From Calditrichota bacterium (GTDB taxonomy: Bacteria; Calditrichota; Calditrichia; Calditrichales; J004): a stretch of 32,835 bases of DNA. A model generated the notes under the pieces. That model saw nothing but the letters and a program-made list of their open reading frames with translations, ran no database searches and had not been told where the DNA came from. The translations under genes and the position numbers were made by a program. The DNA is taken from positions 1 to 32,835 of the forward strand of contig JAJRVW010000224.1 in the NCBI GenBank assembly GCA_024277115.1. The letters are read 5' to 3'. How positions within the stretch are numbered: the first letter of the stretch is position 1; the number at the start of each line of letters is the position of its first letter. This document shows positions 16,194-23,294 of the stretch, one piece after another.

Positions 16194-16493
16194 CTACGAT
16201 TTTCCGAAAACAGAAATGCCGATTCCAAAGCCAAATAACACAATCCACAGATAGGGATCAGAGCCCTGAACCAATGCAATAACCCCACCAACAATACAAG
16301 AGCCCGCAATCAAGCCGCTACGCAGCCCGGCCATCGGGTTAGAATTATTCGTATCATCAATGGTCGATTCCCAAAACCGTGTTGTATTGTGGATTATTTC
16401 CGGGAGGCGCATAACCAAATCGACCATCTCTGGCACGGCTTGTAAAACATGTTGACCTAAAAGTTTCGGGTTATAACGTTCCTTATAAATTTT
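16194..16493 (-). pseudogene. severed C-terminal part of the UbiB/ABC1-family gene
   Basis: Directly after the TAA that ends the upstream frame (16494-16496), the same frame stays open for 99 codons: KIYKERYNPKLLGQHVL..., then MPEMVDLVMRLPEII, ending after two hydrophobic helices (SGLIAGSCIVGGVIALV and LWIVLFGFGIGISVFG). UbiB-family proteins normally end with an R-Y-x-P segment, a helical stretch and two membrane helices, so this is the missing tail. A GTG at 16436 could start an 80-aa fragment, but it has no good ribosome site. Either the gene is broken by a point mutation (for example CAA to TAA) or the stop is read through, or the base is a sequence error. Confidence 0.75.
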
Positions 16494-17930
16494 TTAGATA
16501 TGTTTTTTTGAAACGGATGGAATATCCAAAGTGGGGTCAAGAAACAATCCAACACCTTCAAAAGTTACCAGGGCTTTTACCATCAAAGTCATTTCCACAG
16601 GGAAGAATACACGGTATTTAGCACCGATGGAAATGGATTCCAAAATAAGCTTGGCGATACTAAAATTACCATAGGCCGCCTGTAAAGCAAAGCGGTTGGC
16701 AAGGTCCGTAACCGCACGCTTAAAACCAATGCCATCGCCATTTTTGCCCAAGGTGGCCATGGAAAATAGAAATTTGGCTGCGTTTTCAATATCGCCATTT
16801 ACCAGATAATAAAAATAATAAAGCATGTTTCGTTTGATTTTATCATCAAAGCGTCCCACCATGCCCACATCGATAAATCCCACTTTCGGTCCGGGCAAAA
16901 CGATCAAATTACCGGCATGTAAATCAGCATGAAAAAAACCATCCTGGTACAACATTTTGATTATCGAGCCTGTGCCTAAATCAACAACTTTATGAATCTC
17001 CTCTTTGTCATAAAGCTCAAAAATTGTTGGATCATTGGGTTTTACACCGTCAAAAAACTCCATGCAAAGAACGTCTTCCGAGCTGTACTCACGATATATT
17101 TTCGTAAAAACAACATCTTGATAATCCACAAAATTTGCCGTAAACATATCGGAGTGGTCGGCCTCGTAGGTCAGGTCCACCTCTTTCTCGGTATAGCGGC
17201 AAAACTCGTTAATGATGGTTTTAGGCTGGTATTGGGGAATTATAATCGCCAGCACATTGCCCAAAATTTTTAGCAATTTTATATCCGATAAAATCGTTTC
17301 TCGGATGTGTGGCTTTATGACTTTTAAGACCACCTTTTCGGCATTGACTGTGGTTGCCAAATGAACCTGTGCGATGGATGCCGTCCCAACCGGGTGTTCA
17401 TCAATATAGACAAACATTTCACTTACAGGCCGTTTCAGGCTTTTTTCGATAATTCCCAAAATGTATTCAAAAGGGATTTCAGGCAGTTTATCCAAAAGCT
17501 GCTTGAGTTCATCAGTGATCAGGCGCGGTAAAATATCTTCGCGGATGGCCATAATCTGCCCAAGTTTTATATAGGTTGGGCCAAGTATTTCCAAACGGCG
17601 GCGGAGTTGTACCTCGAAGGGTTGTTTGCGTAGTTCTTTTTTGATAAATATTTTTAGGAAAAATGCGGTGGTGCGTGAAAACGGTGAATGTAACCCTTTA
17701 CGCTTATGTTCGGGCAGTGCATTTACCTGGGCAATTTGCCCGCCAACTATCAGGCCGATAACATGGCGGTATAAAATGAGAAAACGTTTAAAAACACCTT
17801 TATAAGATGCAAATGGGTTAAAGGATATTTTTGGGCGATCGTCTTCCTGCGGGGCGTCCAATTTTTTTTGAGAAGTTTCTGTTGTCTCCTTTTTCATTAC
17901 GCCCCTTTTATTTTCTTTAATTTCAGTCAT
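16494..17930 (-). CDS. AarF/ABC1/UbiB-family atypical kinase, prematurely stopped
   Basis: 478 aa to the in-frame TAA; 578 codons if read through. Family landmarks are present: the KxGQ motif (YIKLGQIMAIREDILP, 120-135), the Ala-rich loop ASIAQVH (184-190), invariant lysine VVLKVIKP (Lys203), HADLHAGN (334-341) and the DFG-equivalent IDVG (353-356). ABC1 kinases bind ATP unusually and support ubiquinone or other isoprenoid-lipid metabolism at the membrane. The region before the stop (TFEGVGLFLDPTLDIPSVSK) is where full-length relatives continue into the RYNP-helix-two-TM tail, found here beyond the stop. Start 17930 lacks a Shine-Dalgarno; ATG 17897, after AAAAGGGG, is a good alternative. No quinone genes are adjacent. 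Confidence 0.85.
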   Translation of the reverse strand: MTEIKENKRGVMKKETTETSQKKLDAPQEDDRPKISFNPFASYKGVFKRFLILYRHVIGLIVGGQIAQVNALPEHKRKGLHSPFSRTTAFFLKIFIKKELRKQPFEVQLRRRLEILGPTYIKLGQIMAIREDILPRLITDELKQLLDKLPEIPFEYILGIIEKSLKRPVSEMFVYIDEHPVGTASIAQVHLATTVNAEKVVLKVIKPHIRETILSDIKLLKILGNVLAIIIPQYQPKTIINEFCRYTEKEVDLTYEADHSDMFTANFVDYQDVVFTKIYREYSSEDVLCMEFFDGVKPNDPTIFELYDKEEIHKVVDLGTGSIIKMLYQDGFFHADLHAGNLIVLPGPKVGFIDVGMVGRFDDKIKRNMLYYFYYLVNGDIENAAKFLFSMATLGKNGDGIGFKRAVTDLANRFALQAAYGNFSIAKLILESISIGAKYRVFFPVEMTLMVKALVTFEGVGLFLDPTLDIPSVSKKHI

Positions 17931-18238
17931 AATCTTATTGGTTTATCAAAAAAGATCAAACACTAAACTTAGTAATAAGTATACATAAAATTTTATTCAG
18001 CAAAAAGCATTTTTTAATGATTGAAAACCAGAATCTGCCAATTTATTTACACAAAAGAAATTAAAATATTAACCGACCACCAATTCACAAATGCTTACAT
18101 AAATGGTCCGTTGTATTTAAAATTTTTGTTTTGGCCAGACCGATTAAATCAAGCAGCACAGCCGGTTCTTTCCACATCTTTTTTCATTAAGCTTAAAACC
18201 GCCACACTTATTTATCACCTAAAATATGATTTACAAAA
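17931..18238. other. gene-free spacer upstream of the UbiB-family gene
   Basis: 308 bases of AT-rich sequence between the hemolysin III stop and the UbiB-family start, both on the minus strand. It should carry the UbiB promoter. TTGCTG followed 14 bases later by TATACT (minus strand, around 17980-18005) is the nearest thing seen, with spacing too short to trust. A 73-codon plus-strand frame here looks non-coding. Confidence 0.4.
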
Positions 18239-18880
18239 TTAAATATATTTATAAACCATCCAAAAATGGGCAAAGCTGCCCGCTAAAATAAACAGATGAA
18301 AAATTTCGTGGAAACCAAAAAATCCGGGAAAAGGGTTTGGTTTTTTAAATGCATAAATCACCGCGCCCACAGAATAAAAAAATCCACCGGCAAACAGCCA
18401 TAATAACCCGGTAAAGTCCATCACCTGTGAAATTGGCCAAACACCGATCGCAATAATCCAGCCCATTACCAGGTAGATGGCCGTATATAATTTCCGTGGT
18501 GCGTTCATCCAAAATATTTTCATGAACAAACCGGCAATGGTTATAGCCCAAATAATGCCAATCATCGTCCAGCCCCAGCCACCGCGTAAAGTTACCAGGC
18601 ACATGGGCGTGTAGGATGCGGCGATAAAAACAAAAATCATCACATGGTCAATCTTACGGAACACCTCGAGCCGTTCTTCCGAAAGTGGCAACCAATGGTA
18701 CAAAGTGCTGGCGCTGTAAAGTAAAATCATCCCGGCGCCAAAAATGGAAAATGAAACCGTGTGCCAAATTGTTAATGGCGGCATTGGACGGTTTAATAAA
18801 AACACGAGGGCAAATATGGCAAAAATAATCCCGATAAAATGGGTCAGGCCGTTCATTGGCTCACGAAAATATTTATTCAT
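18239..18880 (-). CDS. hemolysin III / PAQR-family seven-helix membrane protein
   Basis: 213 aa, standard length. Seven hydrophobic helices run through the protein. Signature segments are FREPMNGLTHFIG (5-17), SASTLYHWLP (~56-65), KIDHVMIFVFIAASYTP (~76-92) and the C-terminal HEIFHLFILAGSFAHF with the conserved histidines. The family (HlyIII, YqfA/TrhA) is related to adiponectin-type receptors. Bacterial members have been linked to membrane-lipid homeostasis, and the haemolysin name is historical. It is in the inner membrane. It is the gene upstream of the UbiB-family kinase, but 308 bases separate them, so no operon is assumed. Confidence 0.9.
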   Translation of the reverse strand: MNKYFREPMNGLTHFIGIIFAIFALVFLLNRPMPPLTIWHTVSFSIFGAGMILLYSASTLYHWLPLSEERLEVFRKIDHVMIFVFIAASYTPMCLVTLRGGWGWTMIGIIWAITIAGLFMKIFWMNAPRKLYTAIYLVMGWIIAIGVWPISQVMDFTGLLWLFAGGFFYSVGAVIYAFKKPNPFPGFFGFHEIFHLFILAGSFAHFWMVYKYI

Positions 18881-18919
18881 ATAAGTTGTGGCTCATTTTA
18901 AATAAAAAGAATCCAAACA

Positions 18920-18956
18920 AAAAAAGAAAACGCCCCGGGTTACAAAAACCCGGAAC
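18920..18956 (-). terminator. rho-independent terminator of the phasin gene
   Basis: CCGGGTT and AACCCGG form the core stem (about 18934-18952), extended by ACGTT/GGCGT. Read on the minus strand a T-rich tract (TTTTCTTTTTTTG) follows. It lies 36 bases after the phasin stop codon. Confidence 0.75.
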
Positions 18957-18991
18957 GTCTCTCACTTAATTAACTCAATTATTTTTTAGTT

Positions 18992-19405
18992 TTAAGCTTT
19001 TTTTGCAGCTGGTTTTGAATCCAGTTTTTTTGCTAAAACTGCAACAATCTCGGTAAGCTTGTCTACTTTTTCCGTAAGGTCTTGCATTTCTTTGTGAGAA
19101 GCAACGCCAACTTTTTCAAAAGCTGTGGTCATCGCATCTTCAACATAATTAAAAAGATTGGGGATTTCATCCAATTTGGCTTTGGCTTTTTTCTCAAGTT
19201 TCTCGCCTTTGCCTTCAAGCTCCTGCCCTTTTTCTTTCATCTTATTGAAGAATTCTTCGCCTTTTTCTTCCAACTGCTTGCCCTGGTCTTTCATTTTATT
19301 AAACAGAACTTCGCCTTCTTCTTCGATCATTGAAAAAGCGCCTAAGCCGGCTAACCAGATTTCCCGTGCTTTATCTGTAACTGCGTTTGCATTTGTTGTT
19401 GCCAT
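18992..19405 (-). CDS. phasin-family protein (PHA granule-associated, PhaI-like)
   Basis: 137 aa. The N-terminal AREIWLAGLGAFSMIEEEGE (13-32) is the hallmark of poly(hydroxyalkanoate) granule-associated proteins. The middle is a Lys/Glu-rich amphipathic coiled coil with a near-repeat FNKMKDQGKQLEEKGE / FNKMKEKGQELEGKGE. The C-terminus has a leucine-heptad segment (LTEKVDKLTEIVAVLAKKL) and an Ala/Lys tail. Phasins coat storage granules and set their size. AGGAGAAATATC precedes the start. It lies 43 bases downstream of phaR on the same strand, so PhaR probably controls its own operon including this gene. No PHA synthase is in the window. Confidence 0.88.
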   Translation of the reverse strand: MATTNANAVTDKAREIWLAGLGAFSMIEEEGEVLFNKMKDQGKQLEEKGEEFFNKMKEKGQELEGKGEKLEKKAKAKLDEIPNLFNYVEDAMTTAFEKVGVASHKEMQDLTEKVDKLTEIVAVLAKKLDSKPAAKKA

Positions 19406-19448
19406 GATATTTCTCCTAAAATTAAATTATACTTTTGTTAAATTTCCT

Positions 19449-19889
19449 TTAATTGCCCGATTTTTCGGGCTCCTTATCTTTTGCTTTTTTACTTAGTGTA
19501 TCAATTGCATTTTCCAACGACTCAATCCGTTTTTTTAACTCGCCCATATCACTCTTGCTGCTTTTATCAAAAATCCGTGTTAAAGATTCCGGCATCAGGC
19601 TGTCAATTCCTTCCCGGACTTGTTTAATGCCATCATCGATCATGCTATTGCCCCAGCGGATCACATCGTGTAGCATTTCATTGGAAAGCGGGTTGCGCCC
19701 TTTTTTACCTTCTTCAAAAATTACCTGTGTAAGCGTGTGTGTTGTAATATCTTTTCCGGTCACATTGTCAATCACCTGAATATCAACATCATCGCGTATT
19801 AACTGTGCGATTGCTTCCAGTGAGATATAAGCACGTTTTTCAGTATCGTACATTTTACGGTTTTCATATCGTTTTATAACTCGGGCCAT
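19449..19889 (-). CDS. phaR: polyhydroxyalkanoate synthesis regulator PhaR
   Basis: 146 aa. The N-terminal DNA-binding domain is almost canonical: IKRYENRKMYDTEKRAYISL (5-24), then EAIAQLIRDDVDIQVIDN and GKDITTHTLTQVI. The second half is an amphipathic helix (ELKKRIESLENAIDTLSKKA), probably for oligomerisation or granule contact. In known systems PhaR represses phasin genes and leaves DNA when PHA granules form. GAGGAAAAAG gives a strong start at 19889. A near-consensus promoter lies upstream (19922-19950), with a palindrome just beyond it as a candidate operator. phaR and the phasin gene form a two-gene unit. Confidence 0.92.
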   Translation of the reverse strand: MARVIKRYENRKMYDTEKRAYISLEAIAQLIRDDVDIQVIDNVTGKDITTHTLTQVIFEEGKKGRNPLSNEMLHDVIRWGNSMIDDGIKQVREGIDSLMPESLTRIFDKSSKSDMGELKKRIESLENAIDTLSKKAKDKEPEKSGN

Positions 19890-19921
19890 CTTTTTCCTCT
19901 TTCATTATTGCGTTCGGGAAG

Positions 19922-19950
19922 AATATAACACAGCGCGTTAAGTTTGTCAA
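19922..19950 (-). promoter_or_regulatory. consensus-like promoter of phaR-phasin operon
   Basis: On the minus strand TTGACA (19945-19950) and TATATT (19922-19927) are separated by exactly 17 bases. This is the strongest promoter seen in the window, 33 bases from the phaR ATG. Confidence 0.8.
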
Positions 19951-19960
19951 CACTTTTTTG

Positions 19961-19971
19961 ACACAATGTGT
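19961..19971. promoter_or_regulatory. candidate operator palindrome ACACAATGTGT
   Basis: An 11-base palindrome (ACACA-ATGTGT) lies 10 bases upstream of the phaR -35 box. A partly similar, imperfect dyad (AACACAGCGCGTT) sits in the promoter spacer. It could bind PhaR itself; this is inference. The rest of the gap 19972-20210 is AT-rich and shows no gene. Confidence 0.35.
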
Positions 19972-20210
19972 TATTTTTTTAACGATTAATTTTGTTACTG
20001 ATTGTTTTTATTGCACTTGTGTGATTTTATTATTTCTATATGATGCGTTATATTTATTAAACCACTGCGTCATTAACCTAAAACTAAACCTATCCTGGTT
20101 CAATTTTATCACCCGCTGTTACAATCATTATTATCACATTTCCCACTTGTATTATATGCCTTAAATAACTATTCTTATTGATCACTTCTTTTAAACCCCG
20201 GGAAAATATT

Positions 20211-21341
20211 ATGGCAAAAAAGGCGCCGATTACCAAAGAACAAATCGAGCAAAATAAGCATATTTATTATGAACTTTTTAACAGCCATTATGCCGATGGC
20301 CTCGTTAAAAATTTAATCGATCATATCGACACCTATTATTTCCGCACACGTTATATCGGCTTTGACGATTATCCACAGCGCAATAAAGAAGGTCAGCCAC
20401 TGCTGTTTGTCAGCAACCATTCCGGTATGGCTTTCCCGTGGGATGCTATTTTATTTACAGCCGGCCTATACCGCCTGAATAATTATGAAATGAAAAATGC
20501 CGTGCGCACGTTAACTGCCCCGATGCTTTCCAAATCGAATTTGATGAACCCTTTTCTTATACCCGATTTCTGGAAAAAAGCCGGAGGGATTGACGCTACG
20601 TTTTTAAATTTTGAAACGATGATGCATTATAAAGAATCTAATTTGATGATGTACCCGGAAGGTGTGCCCGGCATCGGTAAAGGTTTTCCCAAGCGCTACC
20701 AACTGCAACGTTTTGCCACCTCTTTTATAAGGATCAGCATAAAATACAAGGCCGATGTAATCCCGGTGGCAACCGTGAATGGCGAATATATAAACCCCTA
20801 CGCCTTTAAATCCGAACCCTTGAACAAGCTGTCCCAACAACTGGGCATTCCATTTTTACCTATCGGGATTATGACTTTGTTGATTCCATTTCAGCCCTGG
20901 CTTTTTTATTTTGGCTTTCCCGCAAAACTGGTGTATGTAAAAGGGAAAAGGATAAGACCTTACGAGATGATCGACAAACCGTATGAAGAAATTACCGATG
21001 AAGAGTTTCGTGAAATAGCGGATAAAGTTAAAGAACAGATGCAGGCAGAATTAACGGCCGCTGTGGAGAAATATGGCAAAGTACATTATAAATATGGCGA
21101 GCTTTTTTCTTTGTGGATTAAAAACCTTAAAAAATTTCCGTACTTTTTACCATGTTGCTGGGCATCCATTTTTACAGAATACGATTCCCGTTTTAAATTG
21201 AAGGGAAAGATTGAAACCTTTAAGCTTCGTCTTTCAAGCATCATTACAATCATAAAACACAACCCGATAATAATTGCTTTTTTTATCCCGATTTTAGGCT
21301 GGATACCCATTTTAATGCGTGGAATGAAACGGCCAAAATAG
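20211..21341 (+). CDS. PlsC-like glycerol/lysophospholipid acyltransferase
   Basis: 376 aa from ATG 20211; an upstream TTG (20178) is in frame but unsupported. The acyltransferase motifs are visible: SNHSGMAFPWD (68-78, with His70 and Asp78), and YPEGVPGIGKGFPKRYQLQR (148-167, the PEG motif). The His-to-Asp spacing is wider than the classical H-x4-D, as in the glycerol-acyltransferase branch with NHSG/NHAG sequences. A hydrophobic C-terminus (IIIAFFIPILGWIPILM) suggests membrane attachment. It should move an acyl chain from acyl-CoA or acyl-ACP to a glycerol-phosphate or diglyceride acceptor. It is divergent from phaR; a link to storage-lipid metabolism is possible but unproven. Confidence 0.82.
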   Translation: MAKKAPITKEQIEQNKHIYYELFNSHYADGLVKNLIDHIDTYYFRTRYIGFDDYPQRNKEGQPLLFVSNHSGMAFPWDAILFTAGLYRLNNYEMKNAVRTLTAPMLSKSNLMNPFLIPDFWKKAGGIDATFLNFETMMHYKESNLMMYPEGVPGIGKGFPKRYQLQRFATSFIRISIKYKADVIPVATVNGEYINPYAFKSEPLNKLSQQLGIPFLPIGIMTLLIPFQPWLFYFGFPAKLVYVKGKRIRPYEMIDKPYEEITDEEFREIADKVKEQMQAELTAAVEKYGKVHYKYGELFSLWIKNLKKFPYFLPCCWASIFTEYDSRFKLKGKIETFKLRLSSIITIIKHNPIIIAFFIPILGWIPILMRGMKRPK

Positions 21342-21373
21342 TGAGAATTCCTAATCTCGTTACCCCCAAATCT

Positions 21374-21398
21374 CGTTCCCAAACTAAGTTTAGGAACG
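21374..21398. terminator. stem-loop after the acyltransferase gene
   Basis: CGTTCC-C-AAAC pairs with GTTT-A-GGAACG around TAA, with one C/A mismatch. No T tract follows. It lies between convergent genes and could serve as a weak terminator for either. Confidence 0.4.
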
Positions 21399-21431
21399 GG
21401 AGTTGGGCAGATATTTGGCCTAATCTAATTC

Positions 21432-21617
21432 TCATTCTTTTTCGATAATTATTGAAGCCTTTATGTTTTTTGATTGAAACACATCTTTCAATTGTTCAAC
21501 GATTGTTTCTTCAACTTTACGTTCAACATCAATTAAAAGGGGCGCTAAGCGGGAAACAAGCCGCCCTTTTTCCTGCTCAACAATTTCCTGAATATTATGA
21601 ATTTTTATTTTAATCAT
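21432..21617 (-). CDS. small hypothetical protein downstream of the GMC oxidoreductase
   Basis: 61 aa, charged and helical (EIVEQEKGRLVSRLAPLLID, then VERKVEETIVEQLKDVF), flanked by short strands KIKIHNI and IKASIIIEK. No family is recognised. It begins 16 bases after the GMC oxidoreductase stop on the same strand, with a modest ribosome site, so it is probably a translated operon member. There is no signal peptide. Confidence 0.5.
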   Translation of the reverse strand: MIKIKIHNIQEIVEQEKGRLVSRLAPLLIDVERKVEETIVEQLKDVFQSKNIKASIIIEKE

Positions 21618-21633
21618 TAAGGTTCATCTAATC

Positions 21634-23244
21634 TTAGTGTGCCAATTCCCTGCTTAAAGGTGCGCTGTTTTTTGCCTTCTCTGGGATTTTACTCATGGCC
21701 CGTTCGGTGATCGCTAAAATACTCAATGAGGGATTTACGCCAGGGTTAGCAGAGATGGCCGATCCATCACAAATATACATATTTTTATAGCCAAAAACGT
21801 GGTTGTCTTTATCGATCACACCCTCCGATATATCTTTGCCCATAACCGCGCCGCCCAAAATATGTGCCGTAGTTGGGATGCCCAGCATGGTTTCTGTAAG
21901 TAACGAGGTGGCCTTTCCGTTTACAATCTTAGCATATTTTTGTGCCAACTCCTCTGCTTCCGGGATAAACGAAGTTGGCCGTTTCCCTTTTGTTACCGAT
22001 GTTTTCATGCCAAACAAACCTTTGGAAAAACGTAAGGTGCTGTCAAGGCTTTGCATAAATAGCAAGATTTGTGTGTGCTTGGCCCAGTCTCTTACAAAAT
22101 AAGCGCGCAGATTATCCCACGGGTGCAGAATATAATCTTTAATAATTTTAAAAATCCGGGTAAAGATTGAACCGCCAAAAACCAGCGGGGTCATCAATAC
22201 ACGCCAAAAACCGGAACCGGCCGGATATCGGACAGGCTCGAGGTGGCTGTGCTCATCGGTATGTACGATGGAGCCAATGGCCACGCCTTCAGAGAAAACG
22301 GTTTCTTTGTCAAATGCCGTAATGCCAATCAGGCTTTCTGAGTTAGTACGAATGCCCATGCCCAACTGATCGGATAAATTTGGCAACGATTTCTTTTTTA
22401 GGCCAAGTAAAAGTTTAATCGAGCCCAGCGCGCCCCCGGCAAAAATAATATTGCGGGCCTTAATGCTGCCTTTTTTCTTTATGATTTTTGTAGACGATTT
22501 CCATTTTACCTCATAACCGGAATTGCCCGTATCACCATTTAAAGGCAACACATCATACACCAACGATTCGGCTTGTATTTTAACGCCATTTTTTTGCGCC
22601 AGATAAAGATAATTTTTATCCAACGTGTTTTTTGCATTATAACGGCAACCGACCATGCAACCTGCACACAAAGTACATCCTGCACGCTCCGGCCCTTCAC
22701 CGCCAAAATATGGATCGGGCACGGTAACTTCCGGCTCGCCGAAGAATACGGCCACATTGGTGGGCGAGTAGCTTTCGGATTTACCGATTTCCTCTGCCAG
22801 TTTTTTTAGGGCCAGGTCACCGGTTTTCAGGGCTTCGTTCTTTACCGCGCCCATCATTCTTAAAGCTGTTTGATAAAAAGGTTTTAACTCCTCTTCCCAG
22901 TCGGCTAGATGTGCCCAGGAATCACTTTTAAAAAAAGAGGATTTTGGAATGGGCAAGGTATTGGCATATACAAGTGAACCGCCGCCCACGCCCACGCCGG
23001 AAAGCGTTGCCACATGCCTGAAGAATGTAATTTTAAAAAAGCCGTGAAATTTTACAAAAGGCATCCACAACCAGCGTTTTAAATTCCAGTTGGTCTTCGG
23101 GAAATCTTCAGCCTTGTACCATTTCCCCTTTTCCATAACAAGGACTTTGTAGCCTTTTTCTGACAGGCGTAATGCCGAGGCCGCCCCACCAAACCCGGAA
23201 CCGATTATTATAAAATCATAGTCATACGTGTGCTCTGTACCCAT
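21634..23244 (-). CDS. GMC-family FAD oxidoreductase (cholesterol-oxidase-like)
   Basis: 536 aa. The FAD-binding Rossmann motif FIIIGSGFGGAASALRLSEK (11-30) opens the protein. GVGVGGGSLVYANTLP (83-98) is the second FAD motif. The C-terminal HILGGAVMGKD and CDGSAISANPGVNPSLSILA contain the conserved catalytic His and Asn/Pro blocks. Residues 190-200 hold four cysteines spaced C-x2-C-x2-C-x3-C just before RYNAKNTLDKNYL, as in the steroid/cholesterol-oxidase-like branch. The substrate is probably an alcohol of a sterol, terpenoid or fatty molecule. AAGGATAAATC precedes the ATG. It follows the HMG-CoA reductase gene by 50 bases on the same strand, so an isoprenoid connection is plausible. Confidence 0.88.
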   Translation of the reverse strand: MGTEHTYDYDFIIIGSGFGGAASALRLSEKGYKVLVMEKGKWYKAEDFPKTNWNLKRWLWMPFVKFHGFFKITFFRHVATLSGVGVGGGSLVYANTLPIPKSSFFKSDSWAHLADWEEELKPFYQTALRMMGAVKNEALKTGDLALKKLAEEIGKSESYSPTNVAVFFGEPEVTVPDPYFGGEGPERAGCTLCAGCMVGCRYNAKNTLDKNYLYLAQKNGVKIQAESLVYDVLPLNGDTGNSGYEVKWKSSTKIIKKKGSIKARNIIFAGGALGSIKLLLGLKKKSLPNLSDQLGMGIRTNSESLIGITAFDKETVFSEGVAIGSIVHTDEHSHLEPVRYPAGSGFWRVLMTPLVFGGSIFTRIFKIIKDYILHPWDNLRAYFVRDWAKHTQILLFMQSLDSTLRFSKGLFGMKTSVTKGKRPTSFIPEAEELAQKYAKIVNGKATSLLTETMLGIPTTAHILGGAVMGKDISEGVIDKDNHVFGYKNMYICDGSAISANPGVNPSLSILAITERAMSKIPEKAKNSAPLSRELAH

Positions 23245-23294
23245 TTTGATTTATCCTTAAACCCGGCAATTTTTAACTACTTTACCGAAAAAAT

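Noticed and set aside
16097-16309. 70-codon minus-strand ORF overlapping the UbiB tail
   Set aside because: Different frame from the conserved tail; it is a shadow frame.
18021-18242. 73-codon plus-strand reading frame between the UbiB-family and hemolysin III genes
   Set aside because: No ATG or ribosome site, composition not protein-like, overlaps the end of the opposite-strand gene.
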